Source: DATEEW01 sp035273665 (GTDB lineage: Bacteria > Pseudomonadota > Gammaproteobacteria > Burkholderiales > SG8-39). From it: 30,065 nt of DNA. A program made the translations under genes and the position numbers. The notes beneath the pieces were generated by a model, which saw only the letters and a list, made by a program, of their open reading frames with translations, did not search any database and was not told the DNA's origin. The stretch spans positions 1 through 30,065 of the forward strand of contig DATEOW010000108.1 of the NCBI GenBank assembly GCA_035273665.1, read 5' to 3'. Below are positions 1 to 8,259 of the stretch, piece after piece (position 1 is the stretch's first letter; each line of letters begins with the position of its first letter).

Positions 1-48
1 AACTATGGGAAATATCTGCTGCGCATCCTCGATGAGCGGGTGTTCTAG
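1..48 (+). CDS. rfbA: 3' end of glucose-1-phosphate thymidylyltransferase (partial)
   Basis: Only the last 15 codons lie in the window. They read NYGKYLLRILDERVF and end in TAG at 46-48. The N-Y-G-x-Y-L-L pattern resembles the C-terminal tail of RfbA/RmlA, which makes dTDP-glucose from dTTP and glucose-1-phosphate. The stop lies one base before the rfbC ATG at 50, as expected for an rfbA-rfbC-rfbD operon. The identification rests on this short tail and on the neighbours, so it is an inference rather than a domain match. Confidence 0.7.
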   Translation, partial: NYGKYLLRILDERVF

Positions 49-49
49 C

Positions 50-592
50 ATGAAGGTCATTGAAACGACCCTGCCCGGTGTTCTGCTAATCGAGCCGAAT
101 ATATTTACGGATCACCGCGGCTTGTTTTTCGAGAGCTGGAACGCACGGGCCTTTAAGGCTGCGGGCATCGCGCTCGATTTCGTGCAGGACAACCATTCGC
201 ATTCCAAACGGCATGTGTTGCGCGGGCTGCATTATCAAATTCGGCAGCCGCAAGGCAAGCTGATACGCGCGATTGCGGGCGAGGTCTTCGATGTCGCGGT
301 GGACATCCGCCGGAGTTCAACGCATTTCGGGAAATGGGTCGGCATGCGTCTTTCAGACGAAAACAAACGCATGGTCTGGGTGCCGCCCGGCTTTGCACAC
401 GGCTTTCTTGTTCTTTCCGAAAGTGCAACGGTGCTTTACAAAAACACCGATTACTACGCGCAGCAGTACGAACGCTCGATTGCCTGGAATGACCCCGATA
501 TCGGTATCGATTGGCCCTTCGAGGGCACACCGCTGCTCTCCGAGAAAGACTCGCACGGGCAAGCCCTGCGCAACGCGGAAATCTACGACTGA
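50..592 (+). CDS. rfbC: dTDP-4-dehydrorhamnose 3,5-epimerase
   Basis: RfbC (RmlC) epimerises C3 and C5 of dTDP-4-keto-6-deoxyglucose in the cytoplasm, the third step to dTDP-L-rhamnose. The 180-residue protein has the usual family length of about 180. It carries the cupin core with RGLHYQ (catalytic His61), then VWVPPGFAHGF at about 109-119 and LYKNTDYY (first Tyr130, probably the catalytic acid). The open frame extends upstream to an ATG at 5, but that would overlap rfbA. The ATG at 50 (MKVIETTLPG) matches the family N-terminus and lies one base after the rfbA stop. The TGA at 590-592 is followed by the rfbD start seven bases later, so the genes are probably co-transcribed and translationally coupled. 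Confidence 0.95.
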   Translation: MKVIETTLPGVLLIEPNIFTDHRGLFFESWNARAFKAAGIALDFVQDNHSHSKRHVLRGLHYQIRQPQGKLIRAIAGEVFDVAVDIRRSSTHFGKWVGMRLSDENKRMVWVPPGFAHGFLVLSESATVLYKNTDYYAQQYERSIAWNDPDIGIDWPFEGTPLLSEKDSHGQALRNAEIYD

Positions 593-598
593 GGTCGC

Positions 599-1447
599 TT
601 GAGAATTCTGCTTACCGGAAAGAATGGCCAAATCGGCGGCGCTTTGCAAAGCGCATTGGAATCTAAAGGCGACGTGCTCGCATTGGGACGTGCCGAACTC
701 GATCTTGCCAACGCTGATGCAATCATCGCGGCGGTGCGCCGATTCAAACCGCAGCTCATCGTCAATGCGGCCGCCTATACGGCAGTCGAGCGTGCCGAAA
801 GCGAAGCGGAACTCGCCGATGCCATTAACGCGAAAGCGCCCGCTGTCTTGGCCGCGGAGGCTAAGCGGTTGGACGCGCTACTTCTCCACTATTCCACCGA
901 TTATGTTTTCGATGGGCGCAAAACAACGCCCTATATCGAAACCGATCCGACGGGGCCTCTCAATGCCTATGGCCGCAGCAAACTCGGCGGCGAGCGCGCG
1001 ATCTCGGCCTCAGGCTGCCGGCATCTTATTCTTCGTACAAGTTGGGTGTACGGTGCGCGCGGACAGAACTTTTTGCTCAACGTGCTTCGCTTAGGCCGCG
1101 AGCGGCCGCAACTACGCGTGGTAAACGATCAGATCGGCGCGCCGACATGGTGCCGTCATGTGGCGCAAATGAGCCTGCAGATGCTTGAGGAAGAGCGGGA
1201 TAGCGGGATTTATCATGCCACGGACGGCGGCTCAACGAGTTGGCAGGGCTTCGCCACCGAAATATTCAAGCTCACCGGAATTCAGACGCCGGTATTTGGG
1301 ATAGCGTCTGAGGATTACCCTACCCCGGCACAGCGGCCAAGGAACTCAAGACTGGACAATGCCAAGCGCTTGGCGATCGGCGGCACGCAGCGCGCGTGGC
1401 AGGAAGGCCTGAGCGAATGTCTGCGCGAATTGGGAATCAAGCCCTAA
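599..1447 (+). CDS. rfbD: dTDP-4-dehydrorhamnose reductase
   Basis: RfbD (RmlD) performs the last step of dTDP-L-rhamnose synthesis, the NAD(P)H-dependent reduction of dTDP-6-deoxy-L-lyxo-4-hexulose. It is an extended short-chain dehydrogenase of 282 residues. The N-terminal nucleotide-binding glycines are G7-x2-G10-x2-G13 (GKNGQIG). The catalytic triad is visible as Ser/Thr in HYSTDYVFDG near 99-100 and Tyr124-x3-Lys128 (YGRSK). The start is TTG at 599, giving MRILLTGKNG; a GAGG at 591-594, overlapping the rfbC stop, acts as ribosome binding site. No better ATG exists near the Rossmann motif. It is the last gene of the plus-strand rhamnose cluster; no convincing terminator follows. Confidence 0.95.
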   Translation: MRILLTGKNGQIGGALQSALESKGDVLALGRAELDLANADAIIAAVRRFKPQLIVNAAAYTAVERAESEAELADAINAKAPAVLAAEAKRLDALLLHYSTDYVFDGRKTTPYIETDPTGPLNAYGRSKLGGERAISASGCRHLILRTSWVYGARGQNFLLNVLRLGRERPQLRVVNDQIGAPTWCRHVAQMSLQMLEEERDSGIYHATDGGSTSWQGFATEIFKLTGIQTPVFGIASEDYPTPAQRPRNSRLDNAKRLAIGGTQRAWQEGLSECLRELGIKP

Positions 1448-1453
1448 GGCTGA

Positions 1454-1627
1454 TTAACGGCCGGAGGACTCGATGCTGGGCTGCTCGACGACGGGACGCG
1501 CCGCGATGCCTTCACCGCGGTAGAACTGCCAGAAGGACGTACGACGGCGCCGCTCGCTGCGGGCCTGGGTCCGCACCAGGGCGGAAGCGATGACGGCGCT
1601 GTTGCGCCGCTTGGGTGTTTTGTTCAT
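1454..1627 (-). CDS. possible small basic protein, 57 residues, function unknown
   Basis: I do not recognise this frame. It runs from ATG at 1627 to TAA at 1454-1456 on the minus strand, in the spacer between rfbD and the Nudix gene. The product begins MNKTPKRRNSAVIAS and contains an Arg-rich stretch (SERRRRTSFWQFYRGEG). It has about 13 Lys/Arg against 4 Glu, so it is strongly basic, with no membrane segment or signal peptide. Counting by eye, most of its third codon positions are G or C, clearly more than its first or second positions, which is what a real gene would show in this genome. Against it, no purine-rich ribosome binding site precedes the ATG and no family is evident. It starts 58 bases after the Nudix stop on the same strand and could be its distal operon partner. 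Confidence 0.4.
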   Translation of the reverse strand: MNKTPKRRNSAVIASALVRTQARSERRRRTSFWQFYRGEGIAARPVVEQPSIESSGR

Positions 1628-1685
1628 GGCGGGAGTATGCGGGCTTTAGGTGACGCTGCTATGACAAGAAATCCCGCAAAAAATC

Positions 1686-2255
1686 TCAATCGGGTGCCGG
1701 CCATTGGCCATTGAGTATTTTTTCCGCCCACTGAATCGCGATGATCGTTTTCACGTCCGATATGCGTCCGTCCCGCACCCATTCGAGCGCATCGGTAACC
1801 GAGAGCGTGAATGTTTCCAGGAATTCGCCGGCGTCCAGCTGAGCGCTTCCTTGTTTGGAAAGCCCGCGGGCCAGCCAGATCTCAACGCGTTCGGTCGAAT
1901 AGGCGCAGAGGGGGTGGATGGCGGTCATGTAAGACCACTTCGCGGCCACATAACCGGTTTCTTCGAGCAACTCGCGCTTGGCGGTGCCTTCTGTGCTTTC
2001 ACCCGGATCGATCTTCCCGGCGGGGATTTCGATGAGCACTTGGGCCAGCGGATAGCGGTATTGGCGCTCCAGTAGAACGCACCCGTCATCGAAGAGCGGC
2101 AAGATCGCCACTGCTCCGGGATGGACGATGTATTCCCGGATGCCGCTGCTGCCGTCGGGCAGACCGACTTGATCCCGCTTCACATGCAGCAAGACGCCGT
2201 CGAATACCGCCTCGCTTTGAAGTTGGTGTTCGGTGAGATCGAGGGGCGGCTTCAC
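1686..2255 (-). CDS. Nudix hydrolase, ADP-ribose pyrophosphatase type
   Basis: The 189-residue protein contains a complete Nudix box, G-x5-E-x7-R-E-L-x-E-E-x-G-Y, at about 79-101 (GKIDPGE...RELLEETGY); its glutamates bind the catalytic metal. The upstream strand pattern (QYRYPLAQVLIEIPAGK) is typical of the ADP-ribose/NDP-sugar pyrophosphatase branch (NudF-like), which hydrolyses ADP-ribose to AMP and ribose-5-phosphate. Length fits that branch. The ATG at 2255 lies 16 bases after the nuoN stop, so it is probably the last gene of the nuo transcript. A link between NADH oxidation and clearance of NAD breakdown products is an attractive inference, but the substrate is not shown by the sequence. 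It could also hydrolyse another nucleoside diphosphate derivative. Confidence 0.9.
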   Translation of the reverse strand: MKPPLDLTEHQLQSEAVFDGVLLHVKRDQVGLPDGSSGIREYIVHPGAVAILPLFDDGCVLLERQYRYPLAQVLIEIPAGKIDPGESTEGTAKRELLEETGYVAAKWSYMTAIHPLCAYSTERVEIWLARGLSKQGSAQLDAGEFLETFTLSVTDALEWVRDGRISDVKTIIAIQWAEKILNGQWPAPD

Positions 2256-2271
2256 GACTCGCGCGAACGAT

Positions 2272-3747
2272 TCAAAGCGTTTGAATGGCGTAAAGACAAA
2301 GTTCCATCAACCAGCCGGGGAATATACCGAGCAGCAGCATGAGCAGACCGTTTGCGGACAACAACACCCGCATATCCAAGCCGGGGCTGAGTGGCGCGGT
2401 GTCTTCCGCGTCATCGAAGTACATCAGCTTCACGATACGCAAATAGTAGTAGGCGCCGATGAGCGAAAACAAGACCGCGTAAACCGCCAGCCAAGTGAGG
2501 TTCCCCGCGACGAGCGGCTCCAGCACCACCAGCTTGGCGTAAAAGCCCACAGTCGGCGGCACACCCGCCATCGAAAACATTAACAGCAACATCATGAAGG
2601 CATACCAGGGACTGCGCTGATTGAGCCCTTTGAAGTCGGACAAATTCTCTGCCTCGAAACCGGCTCTGGATAGCAGCAGAATCATCCCGAATCCGCCCAA
2701 GCTCATCAGCACATAGATGATCGCGTAGAACATCGAGGCGCTCCAAGCATCGAAAACGCCGTTGAAGTTGCCATCATCGACGCCTGCCAGCAAGCCGAGC
2801 AGGAGGAAACCCATATGCGAAATCGTCGAATACGCGAACATGCGCTTGATATTCGTCTGGGCAATGGCGGCGAGATTGCCGAGCGCCAAGGAAAGGACCG
2901 ACAAGATGATGAGCATCTGCTGCCAGTCGTCCCACAACGGGAACAGCCCATTGACCAGCAAGCGGATGGCCATCGCAAACGCCGCGAGCTTCGGTGCCGT
3001 ACCGATGAACAGCGTCATCGCGTTCGGTGCGCCGTGATAGACGTCGGGAATCCACATATGAAAAGGCACTGCGCCGATCTTGAACGCCACACCGGCGACA
3101 ACGAATACCAGCCCGAACACGAGCACGGCCGTGTTGACGTCACCATTCAAGATCGTCATGGCCATTGCGCGGAATTCCAGCGTTCCGGTCGCGCCATAGA
3201 GCATCGACATGCCGTAAAGCAGCAAGCCGGAAGCAAGTGCGCCCAAGATGAAATACTTCATCGCGGCCTCGGTGGATACAGAGGAGTCCCGGTTCATGGC
3301 CACCAAGGCGTAGAGGCACAGCGACATCATCTCCAGCCCCAGATACAACACGATGCAGTGATTAGCGGAAATCATCACCATCATGCCCAACACCGCGAAC
3401 AGCACGAGCACGAAGAATTCGCCGCGGAAAAGATTCCGCTCGACGAGGTATTTGCGTGAATAGACCAGGCAAGTAATGACCGAGATGTAGAGCACCAGCT
3501 TGAGCACGCTCGCCATGGTGTCGGAAACGAACATGCTGTTGAAGGCGTATCCCTGTTGACCTTGTGTGACGCCTACCAAGAGGGCAAAACTAAGATACGC
3601 GCAGCCGAGCATGGTGAACTGCGTCAGGGCGTAGGTAATGATCCGCAGACGATCCGGAATGAAGAGATCGGCCACGAGAATGATCGACGCCATCACCAGG
3701 AGGAAAGTCTCCGGGAGGGCAAACAAGAGCAAGTTGAGTATGTCCAT
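2272..3747 (-). CDS. nuoN: NADH-quinone oxidoreductase subunit N
   Basis: NuoN is one of the three antiporter-like proton-pumping subunits of the complex I membrane arm. The 491-residue protein is hydrophobic throughout, with about 14 membrane helices. The conserved charged residues are seen: Glu139 in YLGLEMMSL and Lys223 in AFKIGAVPFHMWIPDVYHGAP, the signature of the Nqo14/NuoN family. The start is ATG at 3747 (MDILNLLLFALPETF), which matches the family N-terminus. An in-frame ATG at 3795 would add 16 residues and overlap nuoM, so I rejected it. The gap to nuoM is 10 bases. The ribosome binding site is weak, which suggests coupling to nuoM translation. Confidence 0.96.
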   Translation of the reverse strand: MDILNLLLFALPETFLLVMASIILVADLFIPDRLRIITYALTQFTMLGCAYLSFALLVGVTQGQQGYAFNSMFVSDTMASVLKLVLYISVITCLVYSRKYLVERNLFRGEFFVLVLFAVLGMMVMISANHCIVLYLGLEMMSLCLYALVAMNRDSSVSTEAAMKYFILGALASGLLLYGMSMLYGATGTLEFRAMAMTILNGDVNTAVLVFGLVFVVAGVAFKIGAVPFHMWIPDVYHGAPNAMTLFIGTAPKLAAFAMAIRLLVNGLFPLWDDWQQMLIILSVLSLALGNLAAIAQTNIKRMFAYSTISHMGFLLLGLLAGVDDGNFNGVFDAWSASMFYAIIYVLMSLGGFGMILLLSRAGFEAENLSDFKGLNQRSPWYAFMMLLLMFSMAGVPPTVGFYAKLVVLEPLVAGNLTWLAVYAVLFSLIGAYYYLRIVKLMYFDDAEDTAPLSPGLDMRVLLSANGLLMLLLGIFPGWLMELCLYAIQTL

Positions 3748-3757
3748 AATCCGTTTC

Positions 3758-5242
3758 TTACAGCTTGCCGGCCGCGACGTGCTTGAGTAGTTCATCCACG
3801 GAGGTATGCATCACTTCCGTAAAGGGCGCGGGATACAGCCCCATGAACAGCACCGTGATTGCCAAAACGCCGAGAATCAAAAACTCGCGCTTGTTGATAT
3901 CTTGCAACTCGGCCACATGAGCGTTGGCGACATCGCCGAAAATAACGCGCTTGTACATCCACAGCGTGTAAGCAGCGCCAAAGATGAGCGTCGTCGCGGC
4001 CGCTGCGCCGATCCAGAAGTTGTATTGGACGGCGCCGAGGATGACCATAAATTCGCCGACGAAACCGCTTGTGGCAGGTAGGCCGCAGTTCGCCATGGCG
4101 AACAGCATCATAAAGGCGGCGAACTTCGGCATGGTGTTGACGACGCCGCCGTAATCCGCAATGAGGCGACTATGCATGCGGTCATACATGACGCCGACGC
4201 AAATGAACATGGCCGCCGAAACAAAGCCGTGAGAAATCATCTGCACAAGCGCGCCTTCCACGCCCGCTGCATTGAAGATGAAGAAACCGAGCGTGACGAA
4301 GCCCATGTGGGAAATCGATGAATAAGCGATGAGCTTTTTCATGTCTTTCTGCACCAGCGCGACCAGCCCAACGTAGATCACTGCGATCAGGGACAGCGTG
4401 ATCATGAACCACGCGAGTTCGCGGCTCGCATCGGGCAAAATCATCAGGGAGAAACGGATGAAACCGTATGCGCCCAACTTCAACATGATCGCTGCCAGCA
4501 CTGCAGAACCGCCCGTAGGCGCTTCAACGTGGGCATCCGGCAACCACGTGTGCACCGGCCACATCGGCACCTTCACCGAGAAGGCCGCAAAGAAGGCGAA
4601 GAACAACCACATCTGCGCTTCAAGGGTCAGCGGAACATTGAAGAAATCGAGAATCGAGAAGCTGCCGCCCGACTGGTCATACAAATAGATGAAGCCAACC
4701 AGTAATAAAAGCGAGCCCAGGAGCGTATAGAGGAAAAACTTGAAGGCCGCGTAAACGCGGTTGGGTCCGCCCCAAACGCCGATTACCAGATACATCGGAA
4801 TGAGCGTTGCCTCGAAGAACACGTAAAACAGCATGGCGTCCAATGAAGCGAAGACACCGTTCATCAGGCCGGACATGATGAGGAAGGCCGCCATGTATTG
4901 CGCCACGCGCTTCTCGATGACTTGCCATCCGGCAAGAATGACCAAAGGCGTAATGAAGCTGTTGAGTAATACGAACCACAGCGAAATGCCGTCAACACCG
5001 AGGTGGTAATTGATATTGAAGCGCTCGATCCACGGGGCCAATTCTTCGAACTGGAAGTCGGCTGTGGACGCATCGAATCCCAGGTAGAGCGGCACAGTCA
5101 CGGCAAAGCCTGCCAATGAACCCACCAGCGCAATCATTCGAGCGATGGGCGCGTTGCGGTCCGATCCGGTCGCCAACACGGCAACACCGAAACCGATGGG
5201 GACCCAAATCGCGAGGCTTAGCCAGGAATAGTCGAGATTCAT
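3758..5242 (-). CDS. nuoM: NADH-quinone oxidoreductase subunit M
   Basis: NuoM is the central antiporter-like subunit of the membrane arm and forms one proton channel. The 494-residue protein has about 14 hydrophobic helices. Glu144 (FFEATLIPMYL) in helix 5 and Lys224 (FSVKVPMWPVHTWLPDAHVE) in helix 7 are the functional pair of the family. The start is ATG at 5242 (MNLDYSWLSL). A spacer of 20 bases separates it from nuoL upstream and 10 bases from nuoN downstream. Length and motifs are standard; nothing is missing. Confidence 0.97.
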   Translation of the reverse strand: MNLDYSWLSLAIWVPIGFGVAVLATGSDRNAPIARMIALVGSLAGFAVTVPLYLGFDASTADFQFEELAPWIERFNINYHLGVDGISLWFVLLNSFITPLVILAGWQVIEKRVAQYMAAFLIMSGLMNGVFASLDAMLFYVFFEATLIPMYLVIGVWGGPNRVYAAFKFFLYTLLGSLLLLVGFIYLYDQSGGSFSILDFFNVPLTLEAQMWLFFAFFAAFSVKVPMWPVHTWLPDAHVEAPTGGSAVLAAIMLKLGAYGFIRFSLMILPDASRELAWFMITLSLIAVIYVGLVALVQKDMKKLIAYSSISHMGFVTLGFFIFNAAGVEGALVQMISHGFVSAAMFICVGVMYDRMHSRLIADYGGVVNTMPKFAAFMMLFAMANCGLPATSGFVGEFMVILGAVQYNFWIGAAAATTLIFGAAYTLWMYKRVIFGDVANAHVAELQDINKREFLILGVLAITVLFMGLYPAPFTEVMHTSVDELLKHVAAGKL

Positions 5243-5262
5243 TTCTTATCTGTTCTTCATAT

Positions 5263-7272
5263 TTAGCCGGCGAAGCGGCCGCTGGAATACAACCAATAAC
5301 TCAGGATCAGCAGCAAACCGAAAATCATGGTGAAGGCATAACGGTAGATGAATCCGCTTTGGAAGCGGCGGGCGACCTGCGCGAACCAACCCACGACCCT
5401 CGCCGAGCCGTTGACGAAGAAGCCGTCGATGATTCCGATATCGCCGAAACGCCACAAACCGTTGCCCACACGGACTGCGCCGTTGCCGAACACCGCCTGA
5501 TTGAAATCGTCCAAGCCGTATTTCTTGTCGAGGACATAGACCAGGAAGGACAGCTTGTTGCGCACTACCCCCGGCCATTCGGGCTTGAGGATGTAGAAGA
5601 CGAAGGCGGTAACGAGGCCGCCGATAGCGAGCCAGAACGGTGGCGTGCCGAATGCGTGCAAGACCATCGCCCAATGGCCGTGGAAATGCTCGGCCAGCGT
5701 TGCGATGGTGGGATGTTCCGGGGAGTAATAGATGGCGCTACCGAAAAACTCGCCATACACCATATCGCCGAGCAGAAACCCGGCCAAAACCGCAGGGATG
5801 GCAAGCAGCACGAGCGGCAGGGTCACGACCCATGGCGTTTCATGCGGAGGATGGTGATCGCCATGATGCTCGTCATGGCCGGGCTCTTCGTCGTGCGCGC
5901 CCGGAATGACGGCGTCGAAGCGTTCCTTGCCATGGAAAGCGTAGAACACCAAACGGAAGGAATAGAGCGCGCTGACGAATACGCCGGCAGCAGCCAGTAC
6001 ATAAGCGAAGCCCGCCGCAGGGTTATTCGAGACATGCAAGGCTTCGACAATGGTTTCTTTGGAGAAGAAGCCCGCGAAAGGCGGCAAACCGGCGTTCGCA
6101 ATGGCGCCGATCAGCACGGTGATATAGGTGATGGGCATGTACTTGCGCAGGCCACCCATGCGGCGCATGTCCTGCTCGTGATGCATGGCGATGATCACGG
6201 AACCGGCGCCAAGGAAGAGCACCGCTTTGAAGAAGGCGTGGGTAAACAAATGGAATACAGCCGCGCCGTAAGCCGATGCCCCGAGTGCAACGGTCATATA
6301 GCCAAGTTGCGACAAGGTTGAATAAGCGACGACGCGCTTGATGTCGTATTGCACGATCGCGATGAGCGCCATGAAGAACATGGTGATCGCCCCGACCACC
6401 ATCACGAAAGACAGGGCCGTGTCGGACAACTCGAACAACGGGGACATACGCGCGACCATAAAAATGCCGGCCGTCACCATCGTTGCGGCGTGGATCAGCG
6501 CGGAAATAGGTGTCGGGCCCTCCATCGAATCGGGTAGCCAAACATGCAGCGGAAACTGCGCAGACTTACCCATCGCCCCGATGAACAGGCAGATGCAAAT
6601 GACCGTCATGAGCAGCCAATCGCTGCCGTTGAACAGACTGATCGTTTCAGCCGCTTTTCCGGGCGCTGCATTGAATACGGTCGCGTAGTCGAGGCTGCCG
6701 AAATGGGCGAGGACCAAACCGATGCCCAAGAGAAAACCGAAGTCGCCGACGCGATTGACCAGGAATGCCTTCAGATTGGCATAGATCGCCGTGGGCTTGG
6801 TGTACCAAAAACCGATCAAGAGATAAGAGACCAGGCCCACCGCCTCCCAGCCGAAGAAGAGCTGGAGGAAGTTGTTGCTCATCACCAGCATCAGCATGGA
6901 GAAGGTGAACAGCGATATGTAGGAGAAGAAGCGCTGATAGCCGGGATCTTCTTCCATATAACCGATGGTATAGATATGCACCATGAGCGACACGAAAGTC
7001 ACGACGATCATCATCATGATCGTGAGCCGATCGATGAGGAAACCGATCTCCAGCGGCACACCGTCCAGCACGCTCCAGGTGTAGACCGGGCCATTGAAGG
7101 TGTTGCCGTTCATCACATCCACAGCGATATACAGCGAAGCGAATAGGGAGATCGCCACGCCGAGGATGGTGATGCGGTGTGAGTTGGCGCGGCCGATTGC
7201 TTTGCCGAAGAGGCCGGCGATGATGGCGCCGGCCAAAGGCGCGAGCGGAACGAGGAGATAGAGATTCTTCAC
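5263..7272 (-). CDS. nuoL: NADH-quinone oxidoreductase subunit L
   Basis: NuoL is the distal antiporter-like subunit; its C-terminal lateral helix runs along the membrane arm. The protein has 669 residues from the GTG start. Key residues are Glu143 (FFGWEAVGLVSYLL) and Lys236 (GKSAQFPLHVWLPDSMEGPTP). I chose GTG at 7272 because AAGGG at 7279-7283 stands six bases upstream, an ideal spacing. A TTG at 7278 overlaps the nuoK stop and would add two residues, but has no room for a binding site. A cytoplasmic or periplasmic loop at residues 460-477 is rich in His, Asp and Glu (seven His in 18 residues) before helix WVVTLPLVLL. The C-terminus (YWLYSSGRFAG) is complete. Confidence 0.97.
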   Translation of the reverse strand: MKNLYLLVPLAPLAGAIIAGLFGKAIGRANSHRITILGVAISLFASLYIAVDVMNGNTFNGPVYTWSVLDGVPLEIGFLIDRLTIMMMIVVTFVSLMVHIYTIGYMEEDPGYQRFFSYISLFTFSMLMLVMSNNFLQLFFGWEAVGLVSYLLIGFWYTKPTAIYANLKAFLVNRVGDFGFLLGIGLVLAHFGSLDYATVFNAAPGKAAETISLFNGSDWLLMTVICICLFIGAMGKSAQFPLHVWLPDSMEGPTPISALIHAATMVTAGIFMVARMSPLFELSDTALSFVMVVGAITMFFMALIAIVQYDIKRVVAYSTLSQLGYMTVALGASAYGAAVFHLFTHAFFKAVLFLGAGSVIIAMHHEQDMRRMGGLRKYMPITYITVLIGAIANAGLPPFAGFFSKETIVEALHVSNNPAAGFAYVLAAAGVFVSALYSFRLVFYAFHGKERFDAVIPGAHDEEPGHDEHHGDHHPPHETPWVVTLPLVLLAIPAVLAGFLLGDMVYGEFFGSAIYYSPEHPTIATLAEHFHGHWAMVLHAFGTPPFWLAIGGLVTAFVFYILKPEWPGVVRNKLSFLVYVLDKKYGLDDFNQAVFGNGAVRVGNGLWRFGDIGIIDGFFVNGSARVVGWFAQVARRFQSGFIYRYAFTMIFGLLLILSYWLYSSGRFAG

Positions 7273-7274
7273 GT

Positions 7275-7586
7275 TCAACCCTTCAGACGATCGAGGTCGT
7301 CGACATGAATGCTGTTCAGATTGCGGAACAGCACAACGAGAATGGCCAGGCCGATAGCCGATTCCGCAGCGGCGACCGTCAAGATGAAGAACACGAATAC
7401 CTGTCCGGAGATGTCGCCCAGATAATGGGAGAAGGCGATGAAATTCATGTTTACGGCGAGCAGCATCAATTCGATCGCCATCAATAGAACGATCAGGTTC
7501 TTCCGGTTCAGGAAGATGCCCATGATGCTGATCGCGAACAGCAGCGCGCCCAGCACCAGAAAATGCGCCAATGACAGTTCGAACAA
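7275..7586 (-). CDS. nuoK: NADH-quinone oxidoreductase subunit K
   Basis: NuoK (ND4L-like) is a small membrane subunit with three helices that couples quinone chemistry to proton translocation. Conserved glutamates appear in LLMAIELMLLAVNM and VAAAESAIGLAI. I take the TTG at 7586 as start, giving MFELSLAHFLVLG and 103 residues, the family's usual length of about 101. A clear AAGGGG at 7593-7598 precedes it by six bases. An ATG at 7637 in the same frame would add 17 residues (beginning NVLPDAARLDQSKGKA) that have no counterpart in NuoK and a poorer binding site; it remains possible. The stop TGA at 7275-7277 lies three to five bases before the nuoL GTG, so the two are tightly coupled. Confidence 0.93.
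   Translation of the reverse strand: MFELSLAHFLVLGALLFAISIMGIFLNRKNLIVLLMAIELMLLAVNMNFIAFSHYLGDISGQVFVFFILTVAAAESAIGLAILVVLFRNLNSIHVDDLDRLKG
7279..7283 (-). promoter_or_regulatory. ribosome binding site that decides the nuoL GTG start
   Basis: AAGGG on the minus strand, six bases before GTG 7272 and within the last codons of nuoK. It directly abuts the alternative TTG at 7278, which it could not serve. Confidence 0.55.
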
Positions 7587-7592
7587 CGCTTT

Positions 7593-7598
7593 CCCCTT
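7593..7598 (-). promoter_or_regulatory. ribosome binding site that decides the nuoK TTG start
   Basis: AAGGGG on the minus strand, six bases before TTG 7586. The ATG at 7637 further upstream has only a weak site and gives an N-terminus foreign to NuoK. Confidence 0.6.
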
Positions 7599-7651
7599 AC
7601 TTTGATCGAGACGCGCCGCATCGGGCAGCACGTTCATTCACGTTTGTGCTT

Positions 7652-8251
7652 CTATTCTTTCGGCTCGGCCGGCATCGACACCATGCGTACGCGGTCTTCC
7701 CTGCGCACCATGACTTGCTTCGCCGGATCTTGGTACTTCGTATCCTTGCGGCGGCGCATAGTCAGCGCTATCGCGGCGATGATCGCCACAAGCAGCAGCA
7801 CTGCGGCCAGCTCAAAGGGATAGACATATTCGGTGTACAGCACGAGGCCGAGCTCTCTAGTGTTGTTGTAGCCGGCAGGCAAATCAGCGGGCGTCGGATA
7901 GTTGGCGGCAGTGAAATGCGACCAAACGAGATAAATCATTTCAGCGGCGATGATCGCACCGACCGCCGCGCCAACCGGTAGATAGCGCCAGAAGCCCTCT
8001 CGCAGCTTATCGAGGTTGATATCCAGCATCATGACCACGAAAAGGAAGAGCACCATCACCGCGCCGACATAGACAAGCACGAGCGCGATCGCAAGAAACT
8101 CCGCGCGAAGCAGCATCCAAATCACCGCCGCCGTCACGAAGGAAAGCACGAGAAATAATGCCGCATGCACGGGATTACGCGAGGTGATCACGGCCAAGGC
8201 CGAGAGCACGAGGATGGTGGCGAAGATATAAAAGGTTCCGGCTTCGAACAT
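7652..8251 (-). CDS. nuoJ: NADH-quinone oxidoreductase subunit J
   Basis: NuoJ (ND6-like) is a membrane subunit whose third helix carries the pi-bulge involved in coupling. The 199-residue protein has five hydrophobic helices. The motif EFLAIALVLVYVGAVMVLFLFVVMML at about 50-75 is the family hallmark. The cytoplasmic tail after the last helix is basic (RRRKDTKYQDP). The start is ATG at 8251, preceded by GAGAG; it follows nuoI by eight bases. The spacing to the downstream nuoK start at 7586 is 65 bases, one of the longer gaps in the operon. Confidence 0.96.
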   Translation of the reverse strand: MFEAGTFYIFATILVLSALAVITSRNPVHAALFLVLSFVTAAVIWMLLRAEFLAIALVLVYVGAVMVLFLFVVMMLDINLDKLREGFWRYLPVGAAVGAIIAAEMIYLVWSHFTAANYPTPADLPAGYNNTRELGLVLYTEYVYPFELAAVLLLVAIIAAIALTMRRRKDTKYQDPAKQVMVRREDRVRMVSMPAEPKE

Positions 8252-8259
8252 GGTTTCTC

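Noticed and set aside
1628..1685. GCGGG/CCCGC inverted repeat downstream of the Nudix gene
   Set aside because: The arms are more than 25 bases apart and the A/T-run lies on the wrong side for a minus-strand terminator.
2815..3459. A 214-codon His/Gln-rich plus-strand open frame
   Set aside because: Antisense to nuoN; the His-rich content follows from reverse reading of Met/Val/Trp-rich membrane codons.
5116..6321. A 401-codon plus-strand open frame opposite nuoM/nuoL
   Set aside because: It is antisense to well-supported nuoL and nuoM, its product has no domain pattern and is rich in His, Glu, Arg and Gln, as expected from reading hydrophobic genes backwards.
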